From assembly GCA_027625915.1 (NCBI GenBank), contig JANTQA010000032.1, forward strand, positions 1,798,001-1,862,000: a stretch of DNA of 64,000 nt, written 5' to 3'. The number at the start of each line of letters is the position of its first letter. Position 1 is the first letter of the stretch. This document shows, piece after piece, positions 11,399 through 22,400 of the stretch. Source of the stretch: Anaeramoeba flamelloides. Taxonomy: Eukaryota > Metamonada > Anaeramoebidae. Under the pieces are notes generated by a model. It was not told the origin of the DNA. It saw only the letters and a list, made by a program, of their open reading frames with translations, and made no database searches. The position numbers were made by a program, and so were the translations under genes.

Positions 11399-13260
11399 AT
11401 GTTTCCTTTTTCTTCTTATGAACCAATTAAAAAACAATTCACTACTTGGAGAGTGGGAAAAACCGAAGAGGAAGAGTTGATAGGACCAACAAAACTCGTA
11501 CCAAACTCTCCTTCAACAAAAATTGAAATTATAAATGGTTTAGTCTTGTTTAATAAATCAATAAGAGAAAATCGATTTGAAACATTTTGTACCGATCGCC
11601 CATTTAAAAGCAATTTGCCCGTTGGATATTTTGAGGTGACTACAGTTGGCAAAATGAAATGTAATATCAGTGTTGGTCTTATTGAATTAACCAAATCAGA
11701 TAGACAGCCTCAGAAACCAGGACAATCTTCACACTCGTATGGATTTTTACCAAAAAGTATGGTTACTAATTTTTTTTTTCATAAAATTTTTTTACTTTCT
11801 GTTCTTCAAAAAAAACAAAGTTTTTCAATTGGATCAAATTTTTTGTTTTCAGTTTCCGTTTTAAAAATTGCAATTTTTGGTTTGTTTCTTTGTTCAATGA
11901 AAAAAAAAAAAAAAAAAAAAAAAAATATTAATAAAAAAAAATCTAAAATGTACAAATAGATGGACTAATAGTGTACTCTTCAAAAGCACAAGAGTACTGC
12001 ACACCAAATTTAACGAGTGGTGATGTTATTGGTGTGTGCATTGATTTTGAACAACACCATATTTTTTTTACACGTAATGGAGTTCATCTGGGCGTTGCAT
12101 TTCAAAAAGTATATGGAAGGTTGTACCCAATCTTGGGGAATCCCACAAGTTATGAAAAAGTAACTTTAAATTTAAAAGGGCCATTTTGCTTTGACATTGA
12201 TAATTACATTCATCAACAGAAAAAGAAAAAAAAGCAAATCATTTCACGGATGCCTCTGCAATATGGAAATGTGAATGAACTTCTTAAAAATTATCTATAT
12301 TATCATGGTTACCAAAGTACATTAGAGAAATTTGAATCAAATTCAAAACTATCACAAAAAAGATTAAAAGAAATTAAAAAACAAAACGTTTTAAGAAAAT
12401 TAATTTTAAACGGACAAATCTTAGAGTGTCTTGAGGTTCTTAAAAACGAATATCCAAAATTGTATTCTGATATTTTTAAAATTATGAATGTAAATAAAAA
12501 ACAACCCGACTCCAGTAAAGTACAATATTCTGCTTCAAAAAAAAGGAAATTTGATGAATTTAACCAAATAATTGAAAATAATAATGAGGAAAAAGATCAA
12601 AATTTGAATGATATCGAAAATGAAAATGAAAATGAAAATAATAAGAAGAAAAACAAAAAAGATCAAGAAAAAGAGAAAGCGAAAGAGAAAGAGAAAGAGA
12701 AAAATAAAGATTCAACTATTGAATCAATTGACAAAGAAAAAGAAAAAGATAAAGTGAAAGAGAAAGGGAAAGGGAAAGAAAAAGAAAAAGAAAAAGATAA
12801 AAAGAAAGAGAAAGAGAAAGAACAAGAGAAAGAGAAAGAACCCACCATCGAATCAATTGACAAATACTTTACTTTAGCCATAGAACTATTTTCACAACAT
12901 TTTATAGAATTAATTAAAATTGGAAAATTTTCGCAAGCTATCGAATGGGGAAAAGAATATCTTGTACCATTCAAACTTGGTTTAAAATTGTTCCCCACAT
13001 TGAAAGCTTCAAAATTAATTGAAAATACTATTGGCTTGTTAGCATACCCAAATCCTGATCTTGCACCACAAAAAAAGCTTTTAAAAAATGAACGAAGAGA
13101 AAAGCTTGCAGAATTATTAATTTCAATTTTAATTCAAAGAACATTTGGTTTCCAAAAATGCCCATTAAAACAAACCTTAAAACAATTAATTACCGTAAAA
13201 AATCAAATTAGATCAAAAATACATTTAAAATCTGGTGAGCATTTTAAATTACAGATTTAA
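11399..13260 (+). CDS. RanBPM/Gid1-like protein (SPRY, LisH, CTLH, CRA)
   Basis: Exons are 11399-11756 and 11960-13260, giving 552 aa; the 203-bp GT-AG intron (11757-11959) interrupts the SPRY domain in phase 1. SPRY spans roughly residues 40-195 ('SSHSYGFLPK', then after the splice 'GLIVYSSKAQEYCTPN' and 'SGDVIGVCIDF'). LisH is at about 223-245 ('NELLKNYLYYHGYQSTLEKF'), and CTLH begins near 262 ('LRKLILNGQILECLEVLKNE'). A Lys/Glu low-complexity insert (about 330-412) precedes the remaining CTLH/CRA helices ('FIELIKIGKFSQAIEWGKEY', 'LLAYPNPDLAPQ'). RanBP9/10 and yeast Gid1 share this order and scaffold the GID/CTLH ubiquitin ligase in cytoplasm and nucleus. An insert between CTLH and CRA also occurs in animal RanBPM. 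Function here is inferred from family membership, but the architecture is very clear. Confidence 0.93.
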
Positions 13261-13589
13261 AATGTTGAGTATATCTATATATTTATGTATTTATGTATAT
13301 ATATATTCTTATTTTACATCTTTGATTAATGCTTTTTCAAAATTTAAAAATTTTTTAAATGATCATTTCTTTTTTAATATTAATTAACGACAATTGTAGA
13401 AATAAATTTTTATAAAAATAATTACTATCTATTAATTGTTATTCCAGTTGTTTTATAAAAAAGTTCAGATAAAATAATTTTCAATAATTTCTGTAAAATA
13501 GTTCTATTCCTGTTTTAAATATCGTTCAAAATTTTTGTAAAGTTTTGTAAATTGTCTTTATGTTTAATTATGTGTAATCTCAATTCTTT
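13261..13589. other. 3' flank of the RanBPM-like gene
   Basis: A/T-rich DNA with a 'tatatatat' patch at about 13300. It is probably the 3' UTR and terminator region, and nothing else is visible. Confidence 0.4.
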
Positions 13590-14870
13590 TTTTTTTTATT
13601 GTGGCAGTCCAGAAATTTTTAGACAAAAAAGAAATAACCGCCAACCCATTCAACGCCAGGGGTACAAAAAAAAACTTTTATATGAATTTTTTACTTTTTT
13701 CTATTATTATTTGACACTCTTTATTTCTTGTTTTCTTTGATCTTTTTTCTTGTATTTGTTTAGAAATAAAATTTTATTTATTTTCATTTTTTAAAGAAAA
13801 GATATCCTATGAGTTATAATCTTGCCTCAATTATAGCTAGGATAAAGAACTTTAAATACAATTTTAGAGTTACATGGAGTGTCGTCAAGTTCTGTAGAGT
13901 GCTGTAGAGTGCCTGTTTTTTTTTTTTTTTTTATTTTTTGAGATGAAATGAAAATTAATAAATTTTCTTTACATTTCAAAATGTAAAAAAAACCTAAACC
14001 CCAATTCAAAATTTTGAACACACTAAAATTCAATTTGTGATAAAAAAAATCTTATTTAATCTGTTCAAGAAGAAATACCAAATTAGAACCATTCACTAAT
14101 TGAAATGTTAACACTTATATAAATTACAATACTCACAAAACAATAAATAAATAATTATCAATGCAAATAAATCAAGGGTGTGTTAAAAATTTTGGAGAGA
14201 GCAAAACAAAAAAATACATGAATAAATTTGTTTAAATTCTATTAGGAATTATTGATCGATCAAAGGTGAGAGACTACCAACTAATTTTATTTGAGTTCTT
14301 CTATTTGGAACAACTTAACTTTAGCAGAATCTCAATTGTTGAAAACAATTTTGATCGAACGAAATAAGTTACGTAATTCAAAAAATGAAATCAAAACAAA
14401 AACTAAAAGAGGAAAAAATGATTTTCATATTTTACAAAAATCAAAATTATTACCAATTTGAATGAAATTGTATTACTGCGAATCGTTTGGACTATTTTAG
14501 CCACGTGAAAAATTTTGAATTTTAGTTTAATTACGCTTTTCTTGAGGTTTTCTGTTTATTATGTAAAATTTATCAATTCTTTCAGATTAAAAAATAAACT
14601 CAAGAAAACCTAACTTCGTTTTTTCAAAATTCAAAAGAATAGAGTAAACTCTTTGATTGTGCTCAATTCTTTTAAATTCTGGTTTAGTCAAAAGTGATTT
14701 TTTTTTTATAATTTAAAAAATAAACCGAAAATTTATTTAATTTTTGGTTTATTTCTTTAATCAAAAAAAAAAAAAAAAAAACCCTAATGGTTATTAGAGT
14801 AACTTTTGTTAAATCACCTCTCCGAAGTAATAATAAAACAAAAAATAAAATAAATTATAATTTTTTCTTT
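13590..14870 (+). repeat. Hairpin-string element, copy 2, interrupted by MITE-1
   Basis: Positions 13590-13850 repeat the lead block of 2515-2780 ('caacccattcaac', 'aaagaaaagatatcctatg'). Next come a short 'gctgtagagtgctgtagagt' array (about 13890-13910) and a palindrome at 13911-13997. A MITE-1 copy occupies 14001-14520. More palindromes follow at 14542-14612, 14625-14692 and 14698-14785, with the tail 'gttaaatcacctct'. The nesting shows that MITE-1 inserted after this element. Confidence 0.6.
14001..14520 (-). mobile_element. MITE-1, copy 2
   Basis: The ends are 'caattcaaaattttgaacac' and 'gtgaaaaattttgaattt'. The interior matches the copy at 55510-56029 closely when reversed ('acaaaacaataaataaataa'), so these two form a subfamily. 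It is nested in a hairpin-string element. Confidence 0.8.
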
Positions 14871-16075
14871 AAATATTGAAATATAAAGTTTGGAAAGCAT
14901 ATAAAACTTGACAACCATCTGTGAGCAGAATTCGTAAAAAGAAAAAAAATTGAGAAAAGAGGATTTTTGATAGTTGCCAAGAAACGGTTATCAGCTATTT
15001 TCAAAAAAAAAAAAACAGGAATATTTAATTAAAAAAAAATTATAAACTTATGTAGTTATAAAATTATTCAAATATTCAAATTATTTAATAATTATTAATT
15101 CAGTTAAAATTAGATTTAATTTGTTTATTTGAAAGAAATTTCTTTAATTAAATATATATGAGCTTCTGTTTTCAAATTTATATAATTATTTTTAAGGATG
15201 TGAAAATTGGTATTTATTTTCTATATTTAAATTATAAAAAAAAAATATTAAGATTTTCAACTTAATAAAATGATAAATAAACTCTGTTTCAGTTAAAGGG
15301 GTAAAGGTTTTTTTCAAATATCAATTATTTTATATAATTGACCTTTGAAGAACAAATAAGAAATAAAGAGAATAATAAACCTCAAAGAATTGGTGATATA
15401 TGTCTGAAAGAAAACTAATTAATCAATAAATTTTCGTAAAAATTGAAAAACTCAAATTCTTAGGGAATTATTGAGAAAAACAACGATATTCTATTCGAAC
15501 TTCTACTTATAATTGAATAATAAAGATGAAACATTTTTCACTTCATTTTTCATTCTTTTCTTATAGAAATAAAGTTCCCAAAAGAAGTGCCTTGACATTT
15601 GTGGTCTCCATTTAAAAAAGGAAATGAAAATGAAGTGAAAAATTTTCACATTTATTAAACAAATATCTTCAATCAAAGATTGAATAGAATTCCAATAGAA
15701 ATCAATATGAATTCTCAGCAATAATTTCCACAGTTTCAATAACATTAGAATAACACATTTTTACCAAGTGACTATTGATCTTGCAATAAAAAAAAAATTT
15801 GAAACTGAAGGGCCTTTTAAAAAGCAAATCGAAAAAAAAAACCAAAATGTCCAGTAATAATTTCAATTGAGAAAATTTACGAAATAAAATTTTTCTTCTA
15901 ATATCTATGCAAACCCTTTAAATACATGTATTTCACCCATTAAAACTTAGCACATTTGACTGAAAAATAGTTTAGAATAGAAATCTATTAAATGTACTTT
16001 ATTATTTAAAAATCAATTATGTTCATTCCATTTTGCTCTTTTTTTATTGAAATTGGACGTGATTTATTTTCACCA
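14871..16075. other. Gene-free stretch containing a diverged copy of repeat G
   Basis: From about 15300 to 16075 the sequence aligns in blocks with 4020-4620 (for example 'aatagaaatcaatatga' and 'aataaaatttttcttc'). The frame at 15503-15745 lies in this repeat and is not a gene. The LINE at 16089 inserted near its right end. Confidence 0.5.
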
Positions 16076-16088
16076 AAAAAAGTGCTAT

Positions 16089-18942
16089 ATTTTTTTTTTT
16101 TTATTATTATTTAAGGGAGGAGTTATTGACATCTCTTTTTTGCCTGAATTCCTAAATTTTTATTTAGGAATTTAATTTAAGACTCAAAAATAAGTTTATT
16201 ACCCACTAAGGCTAATAAAGAGTTTGAATCCTTTTTTATAATAATATTAGAAATATTGTTATTATTTAATATATTAGATATATTAATTTTTTTTAATTCA
16301 GATATCCAGATTTTGCGATTATTTTCATAGGCTGAGTAGTTCCATAGAAAATGGTCTAAATCTTCAATAATATCTAAATTTTTTATTTTTTTACATAATT
16401 CACATAGTTTTGATTTGTTTTTATTCATAACATAAGAGTACCTGTTAAGGTAATTTGTAAAATTTCTGAGTTTTAAAATTGAAGTTGAGCCCTTCCATTT
16501 TAAATATCTTTGCTGCTTATTTATAGTATTATTGATTTGTACTATTTTTAGATATTCTTGAACTTTCCAACTTGGACTATTTTCTAAGTTTTTAATTCTA
16601 AAATTTTCTAGTTCATTTTCCAATTGTTTTAAATTTTTGGAGTACCAATTTATATTTTCTGATTCTTTTTTTCTAAAAGGAATATAATTAATTAATTCAT
16701 CATAAAGGAGGATTTTTAATTTTTGAATTAACTTAAATCTTCTTTTATATATCTTTATCCTTACGGGATCAATTTTTGCTTCAGTTTTATAAATAAGCCT
16801 TGGTGAGTGTGGGTTGATTAATAAAAAATTTGTAATTTTTTTTATTAATCCAAGTATCAATATCTTTAAAATATGTTTTTGTTAAATCAAATATTTCTAC
16901 ACCATATAATAATTGGCTATGTAATACAGCTTTAAAAAATTGAATTTTTAATCTATTAGAAAACTTTTTTTGTTGTAAGATATTGATTAACTTTTTAAAA
17001 TTGGCCTTAACTTTATCAAGGTTGAATTTTAAATGAGTTTTTTTTATCTAGCCAAATACCAAGATATAAAATTTCTTTTGGAATTAAAGTTTTTTTAGTT
17101 TTATCATCATTAGGATTCTTTCCAAAATCTTTTCTTATTTTAAAGATTTTTTGTAATTGAAAATTTTGATTTCTATTAATGATCCTTTTATCAGTAAAAT
17201 CAGATCATCTGCAAACATTTGAATATGTAACGCTAATGATTTAATTTTTTCTAAGAGAAAATGAGTAATAAATCCAAATAATAAAGGAGATAATGGATCT
17301 CCTTGGTAAACACCAATTCCTTCTTTTGAGTAATAAGCAAGTAGATATTCTACAATAATTTCATTTTTTATAAATTTTTTAATTGAATAATAAATAAGTG
17401 AATGATGAATAGAGTCAAAACATTTTTTGTATATCTATTGTAACAATATAAATATTTTCTTTTTTAAATTTATTTTTTATTTTTTGATATTCATTCAATA
17501 AGTTTAAAACTGCAATTCTAGTATCTAATTTTTTTTTAAATCCAAATTGTTTTTTTGAAACTATGTCCCAAGAATCTTGAATTCCGGCATATAACAATTT
17601 AAGAAAAAATCTTGGGAGAGTTTGATTAATTGAAATTGGTCTATAATTAAGTGTAATAACTTCATCGCCAGATTTATGAATGAATAATAAATTTCTTTTT
17701 TTCATAAATTTAATATTTTTTTGAGAAATATCATTAATCCAATTAAAAAATATTTTTTTAGATTGTTTTTTATAAAGTTTTCATAATTTATATAAAATTC
17801 ACTACTTTGATTTTTTTATTGTTTTATATTGTTTAATTTTATCAAATTCTTTGACAGATTTATTTTTTTGATATTTGATAATTTCTTTGATTTTAGTAAT
17901 TGAGAATATTTCTTCTATTTTAATATTTAATAAATTATTTTTATCTAATGTGAAAATTTTAATAAAATTAAGAATATATTTTTTTGGGTTTTTTTACTAA
18001 TAGATTTAACAAACCCGAAATATGAAGTTTCCATATTTTCATTATTAAGAATCATTTTACTCGAAGTTTCTCTTAATCTATTTAGCTTTTTCCAAAAGTT
18101 TTGATTTTCTTCAAATTCAATATTAATCTGGTTTATTAATTTAAAATATTGTTTACTATTCCTATCTTTAATTTCTTTAATTAATTCATTATTTTCAAAT
18201 AATTTATTAATTAAATTATATAATTTTAAATCTTTTTTTTGGTATATTTAAGATAATTCTCTCTTTTACTTTAAATTATTTTTTAAAAGATTTTAAAATT
18301 CTTTCCATTTAATTGATAATTTTTATTTTTATAAAAATTTATAAAGTCAACATGAAACTTTGCAATATCTTTAATTTTGTAGACATTTTTAATTTCCCAG
18401 TTTTTATTAATACAGTCAGTTTCGCTTTTAAGGCACAAACTTTCAACGAAATTTAAGGCACAAAAAAATCTCAAATTAAGGCACAAAATTTGGAATTTTT
18501 TTTTTTACAATTTATTTTACTAGAATTTGAATTTTGTGCTTTAATTTGAGATTTTTAGTGTGCCTTAAATTTCGTTGAAAGTTTGTGCCTTAAAAGTGAA
18601 ACTGACTGTATTAAATTTATTTAATATTGCATTATGATCACTAATTTTATTTTTTATGGTTTTTGATTTGATAAATTTTAAGTTATTAAAGTTCGTTATA
18701 AAATAATCAATGTTATTATTTTTTCTACTTGGCTTAGTATTTAAAATAATTTTAAAGTTGAATTTTGAAAAATATTTTATTTGATTTTCATTCAAATTAA
18801 AATCTCCCCCGAAAATTGTATTATGGTTTTGATATTTTTGTAATAAACCAAGGATTTTTTCATTTATTTCTTTATTCCTGTCATGTCTCTTATATAAGTT
18901 AATAATGATAAAATCAGTGAATTGAATTCCCATAATATCAAA
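16089..18942 (-). mobile_element. 5'-truncated, degenerate APE-type LINE (non-LTR retrotransposon)
   Basis: Minus-strand order is as expected for an APE-endonuclease LINE. The endonuclease end (18933-18620) shows 'FGGDFN' and 'ISDHNAI'. Reverse transcriptase follows (about 17705-17160) with 'LNYRPISI', 'YQGDPLSPLLFGF' and the catalytic 'MFADDLI' box. A C-terminal part (16860-16177) carries 'CELC' and 'DLDHFLWNYS', resembling LINE Cys/His knuckles. The 3' UTR and poly(A) read as poly(T) at about 16090-16101. The flanks 16076-16098 and 18943-18963 share 'aaaaaagtgctatattttt', a long target duplication. The 5' end of the endonuclease is missing, the reading frame is broken in several places, and a MITE-2 sits at 18411-18610, so it is inactive. 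Confidence 0.93.
18411..18610. mobile_element. MITE-2 (TACAGTCAGTTTC ends), copy 1, inside the LINE
   Basis: A near-palindrome of 200 bp from 'tacagtcagtttcg' to 'gaaactgactgta', with 'aaggcacaaactttcaacga' in each arm. Flanking TA fits Tc1/mariner-type insertion. It splits the LINE endonuclease from the segment before its reverse transcriptase. Confidence 0.9.
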
Positions 18943-18963
18943 AAAGTGCTATATTTTTTTTTT

Positions 18964-19402
18964 TCATTTTTTGAAAATATTTTAATGAATTTATTTTTAT
19001 ATAAATATCCAAGGTTGATCCAATCAGTATAAATGTTAAACTCTCTTTGATATTGTCAAAACTACAAATAAAGTCACTAACAAAGTGGATTTTTACTGAA
19101 ATGTAAAAAAAAAAAAAAAAATGCCACTCTTTTTTGGAAATGCCTTTTATAAATATAACAAAATTAGAAATCAATTACTTTCGAAATATCTTAAATTATA
19201 AAAATCATAATTTTTTATATCTATTAATAAAAGAAAGAAAGAAAAAAGTAAAAAAAAAGTTAAAAAAAAAAGCAAAAAAAAGAGAGAGGGATTGACAAGG
19301 ATGAAATAAATAAGAATAATCAAAACAAATGAGAAATATTGAACTTAAGTCCATCAAAAAAATGATTAATGTTGATAATTAATACGGATTAATTGATATT
19401 TC
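18964..19402. other. 3' flank of the Rpn10 gene
   Basis: A/T-rich DNA with A-runs at 19108-19125 and 19190-19290. The minus-strand frame at 18938-19174 runs into the LINE edge and shows no domain. No gene is called. Confidence 0.4.
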
Positions 19403-22400
19403 TTATTTTTTTTCTTCTTCTTTATAAATTTCATTCCAAGTATCTTTTATTATTTTATTTTCAACATCTATTTTTGGGATTTGTTTCAACACAGAACGGA
19501 CATAATCCCAGTTACTCATTATTTCATTAATCTTTGGGTCCTTAATAGGAGTGGGGAGAGTATTTTCTGGTTCAATAATAATTTCCTTTTCAATTTCGTC
19601 GGATTTCTCCTTTTTTGAGGTTAGTTGCTTCATTTCCTCTTCAGTAAGTGAACCCATTGACATTTTGAGAACATATTTTAATTGGTCTTCTTCAGGGAGA
19701 TCCTCTAAATGTTTCATAATTTCGTCAGTTTCTGAATCGGAACCGATCATCTGTATTTGTGTTTGTTCTTCTATTTCTATTTCCTTTTCTGTTTCTGTTT
19801 CTGTTTCTTTTTCTGTTTCAACTTCTATTTCCTTATTAATTTCATTTTCCTTTTCAGTTTCAATTTCTTTTTCCTTTTCAATTTCATTTTCCTTTTCGAT
19901 TTCCTTTTCTTTTTTAATTTCCTTTTCCTCCTCAATTTTCCTTCCCCCACCTCGCTGGTTCTCCATTCCCCTTCCCTGCTGCCGTTTCCTTTCTCGTTCT
20001 AAATTTATTTGTCTTTGTCTTTGCTTTTGCCTCACCCTTTCTAATTCTTCTTCTCGTTTTCTATCGTATTCTCCAATTTCATCAAAGTTCATAACTGACA
20101 TTTCAAAGGCTTTTTGTAATAACTCTTCATCTACTTCAAAACCTTCTTTTTCATTAAGCAAATTTTCATTTACGTTTATTGTTTCAGAATGAACTCCATT
20201 AATGATTCTTTGTTGGTAAAGTCGATCTTGTTCAAGAGACTGTTCAAGCACATTAAAATCTGTATTTTCAAGAAGATTGGAATTATTTTCATTTGTCTCT
20301 TCCTCAATTTTTATAATTGCGTCTTGTAAAATTCCTGAATTTTCAATTTGTTTGCTCACATCATTATTGGAATCTATAAATGACATAATAATATTATTTA
20401 TTTATAAAGGGATTTAAGAGGCTCGGTGTTTAATATTAGAATTGAAATTTGCTTTTTTTTTATTTTTTTTTTATTAAATACTACTGTCATCTTGACAGAT
20501 TTTGATAAAATCGATAATAGGTGAACTCTGTACTCTAGAAAGAAAGTTTTGGGATTAAAATTGATTTTAGATTTAAAATTAAAAAATTACTTAAAAATTG
20601 AATTTGATCTTCAATTCTAAAAAACAAATTTGTTTCATAGTTTATTCTTATAAAAGAATATACTTTAACATCTAAAAGACTAGAATACATGATAATGTAA
20701 TTCTTTCGTGTAAATGACATTTATTTTGCGAATAAATTAGCACTTTCCACTAAAAGATATTTTTTTGCAAAAAAGTTAATTCTACTGAAAAAGTAATTCG
20801 AAGTAACCATATTTTGGTAAAAAAAAATGATTATTTTTTTCTCAAAATATTTTTTAAATCTTGTGAATTTTTCAGAATTACCAAGCCATTGTATAAATGA
20901 ACACCTTTAAATAAAAACTCGATTAATATAAGAACTTTTTGTTGAAAAACAAATTGATCTTCAAAACAAAAGATTTTTTTTAAATGAACAAAAATTAAAT
21001 AAAAATAATCAAAAATCTGATCAATAAAATCACTGAATTTTGTTTAATTTTAATTGACAAAATTTTATCTATTTAATCAACTCAGTAAAAACTCTAAGGT
21101 TAATTATAAATTGTTCGATCTATCGTTGCAGTATATCTTGCTATGGTAAAAAAATAAAAAACTTTGGATACTATCAGCTCTATTGAAATTCTATATTTGG
21201 TTATCCTCGGCTAAAACAATTTTCTTAACTATCTGTAGCACTAAAAGGGAGACGTTTCATTTTTAAATCTTTTTCAATAGTAGAACCATACAACAACGAA
21301 CCCAGAATGATTATTTGAAAGGTGTGTTATCTTATTGTTGTTCTTCTTCTTTTCTTAACTTTACATTTGAAAGTAATTTCAACACTAAAGTTAAATGGTT
21401 TGTTTTTTAATTGATCCCTTAGATCTTGTGGAAATTTTTCTTTCTTCTTGAGAATTTAACTTTTTAAGGTAAAATATACTTTTTTTTGAAAAAAAGTCTT
21501 CTTATTTTTGAGATTTCAACACCCTTTTTCTCAAGTGATTGTTAATTGTTTGTTTTTTTCTAAATTTGGGAATCTAATGATTTTTTCAAAAAAATATTTT
21601 TCCTTTCCTTTCTTTTATTTTTATTAACCTGTATAAATAAAGATACAATTAATAGTTTTAAATCTGTTATTTTAGGTTTTGTTTTCCAAGAAAATATTTT
21701 TTTTTTTTTTAATTGAAGATCTTCAACAAAAAGATCTTCAAATTAATTTAGTATTTTTCCAACAAACCTATTTATAAGACGTATTTTATTCACAAAAAAC
21801 AGAACTTTTCCACAAAAAAAAACACTTATTCAAGTAAAAAAAACACTAATTAGTGAAAAACTCGACTTATTCACGAAAAAAACACGTATTGAAGAAAAAT
21901 AGGGTTTTTATTAGTGAAAAAATGAGTATTTTGCAAAAACTGGGGTCTTAAAAAGCAATAATATCCACAAATTTGTCACATTGAAATGTAAAACTATATT
22001 ATCTCTAATACTGTTAATTGGTTAACAAATAAAACAAAATTGTCATTTAACTTTTCAAAAAGTCTATATTTTTGTGAGAACCGGTATGGGCAAGTGGCAA
22101 CACAACCCAGTGTACAATCTGAAGGCCGGGGTTCTATTCCCTTAACCATTATTTCTTATTGTTTACCATTTTCTCAAATAGCCACCACGGTGTAATTTTA
22201 ATTAAAAATCGGGCTTATGCTTCTTAGAACCACTAATCCTTTGAGGAAATCGTTTGACCGAATTGAATCTTTTTGACTATTATAAAACTGAACGGAATTG
22301 GAACAAAATCCCTCTCAATTTATGGAGCGGATCCGATTTTTGGGAGAAATGACCAGCTCTCACTTGGTTCAACAATATCTCTAATTCAAATTAGGGATTC

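Noticed and set aside
12663-12998. Minus-strand Phe/Ser-rich frame opposite the RanBPM-like gene
   Set aside because: It is the antisense of the Lys/Glu-rich insert; codon composition explains it.
19551-20192. Plus-strand Ser/Phe-rich frames opposite RPN10 exon 2
   Set aside because: Antisense shadow of the Lys/Glu repeats.
22080-22150. A tRNA gene
   Set aside because: Box motifs are present but no cloverleaf with a clear acceptor stem forms, and it heads a poly(A)-tailed unit with target duplications, so it is a SINE.
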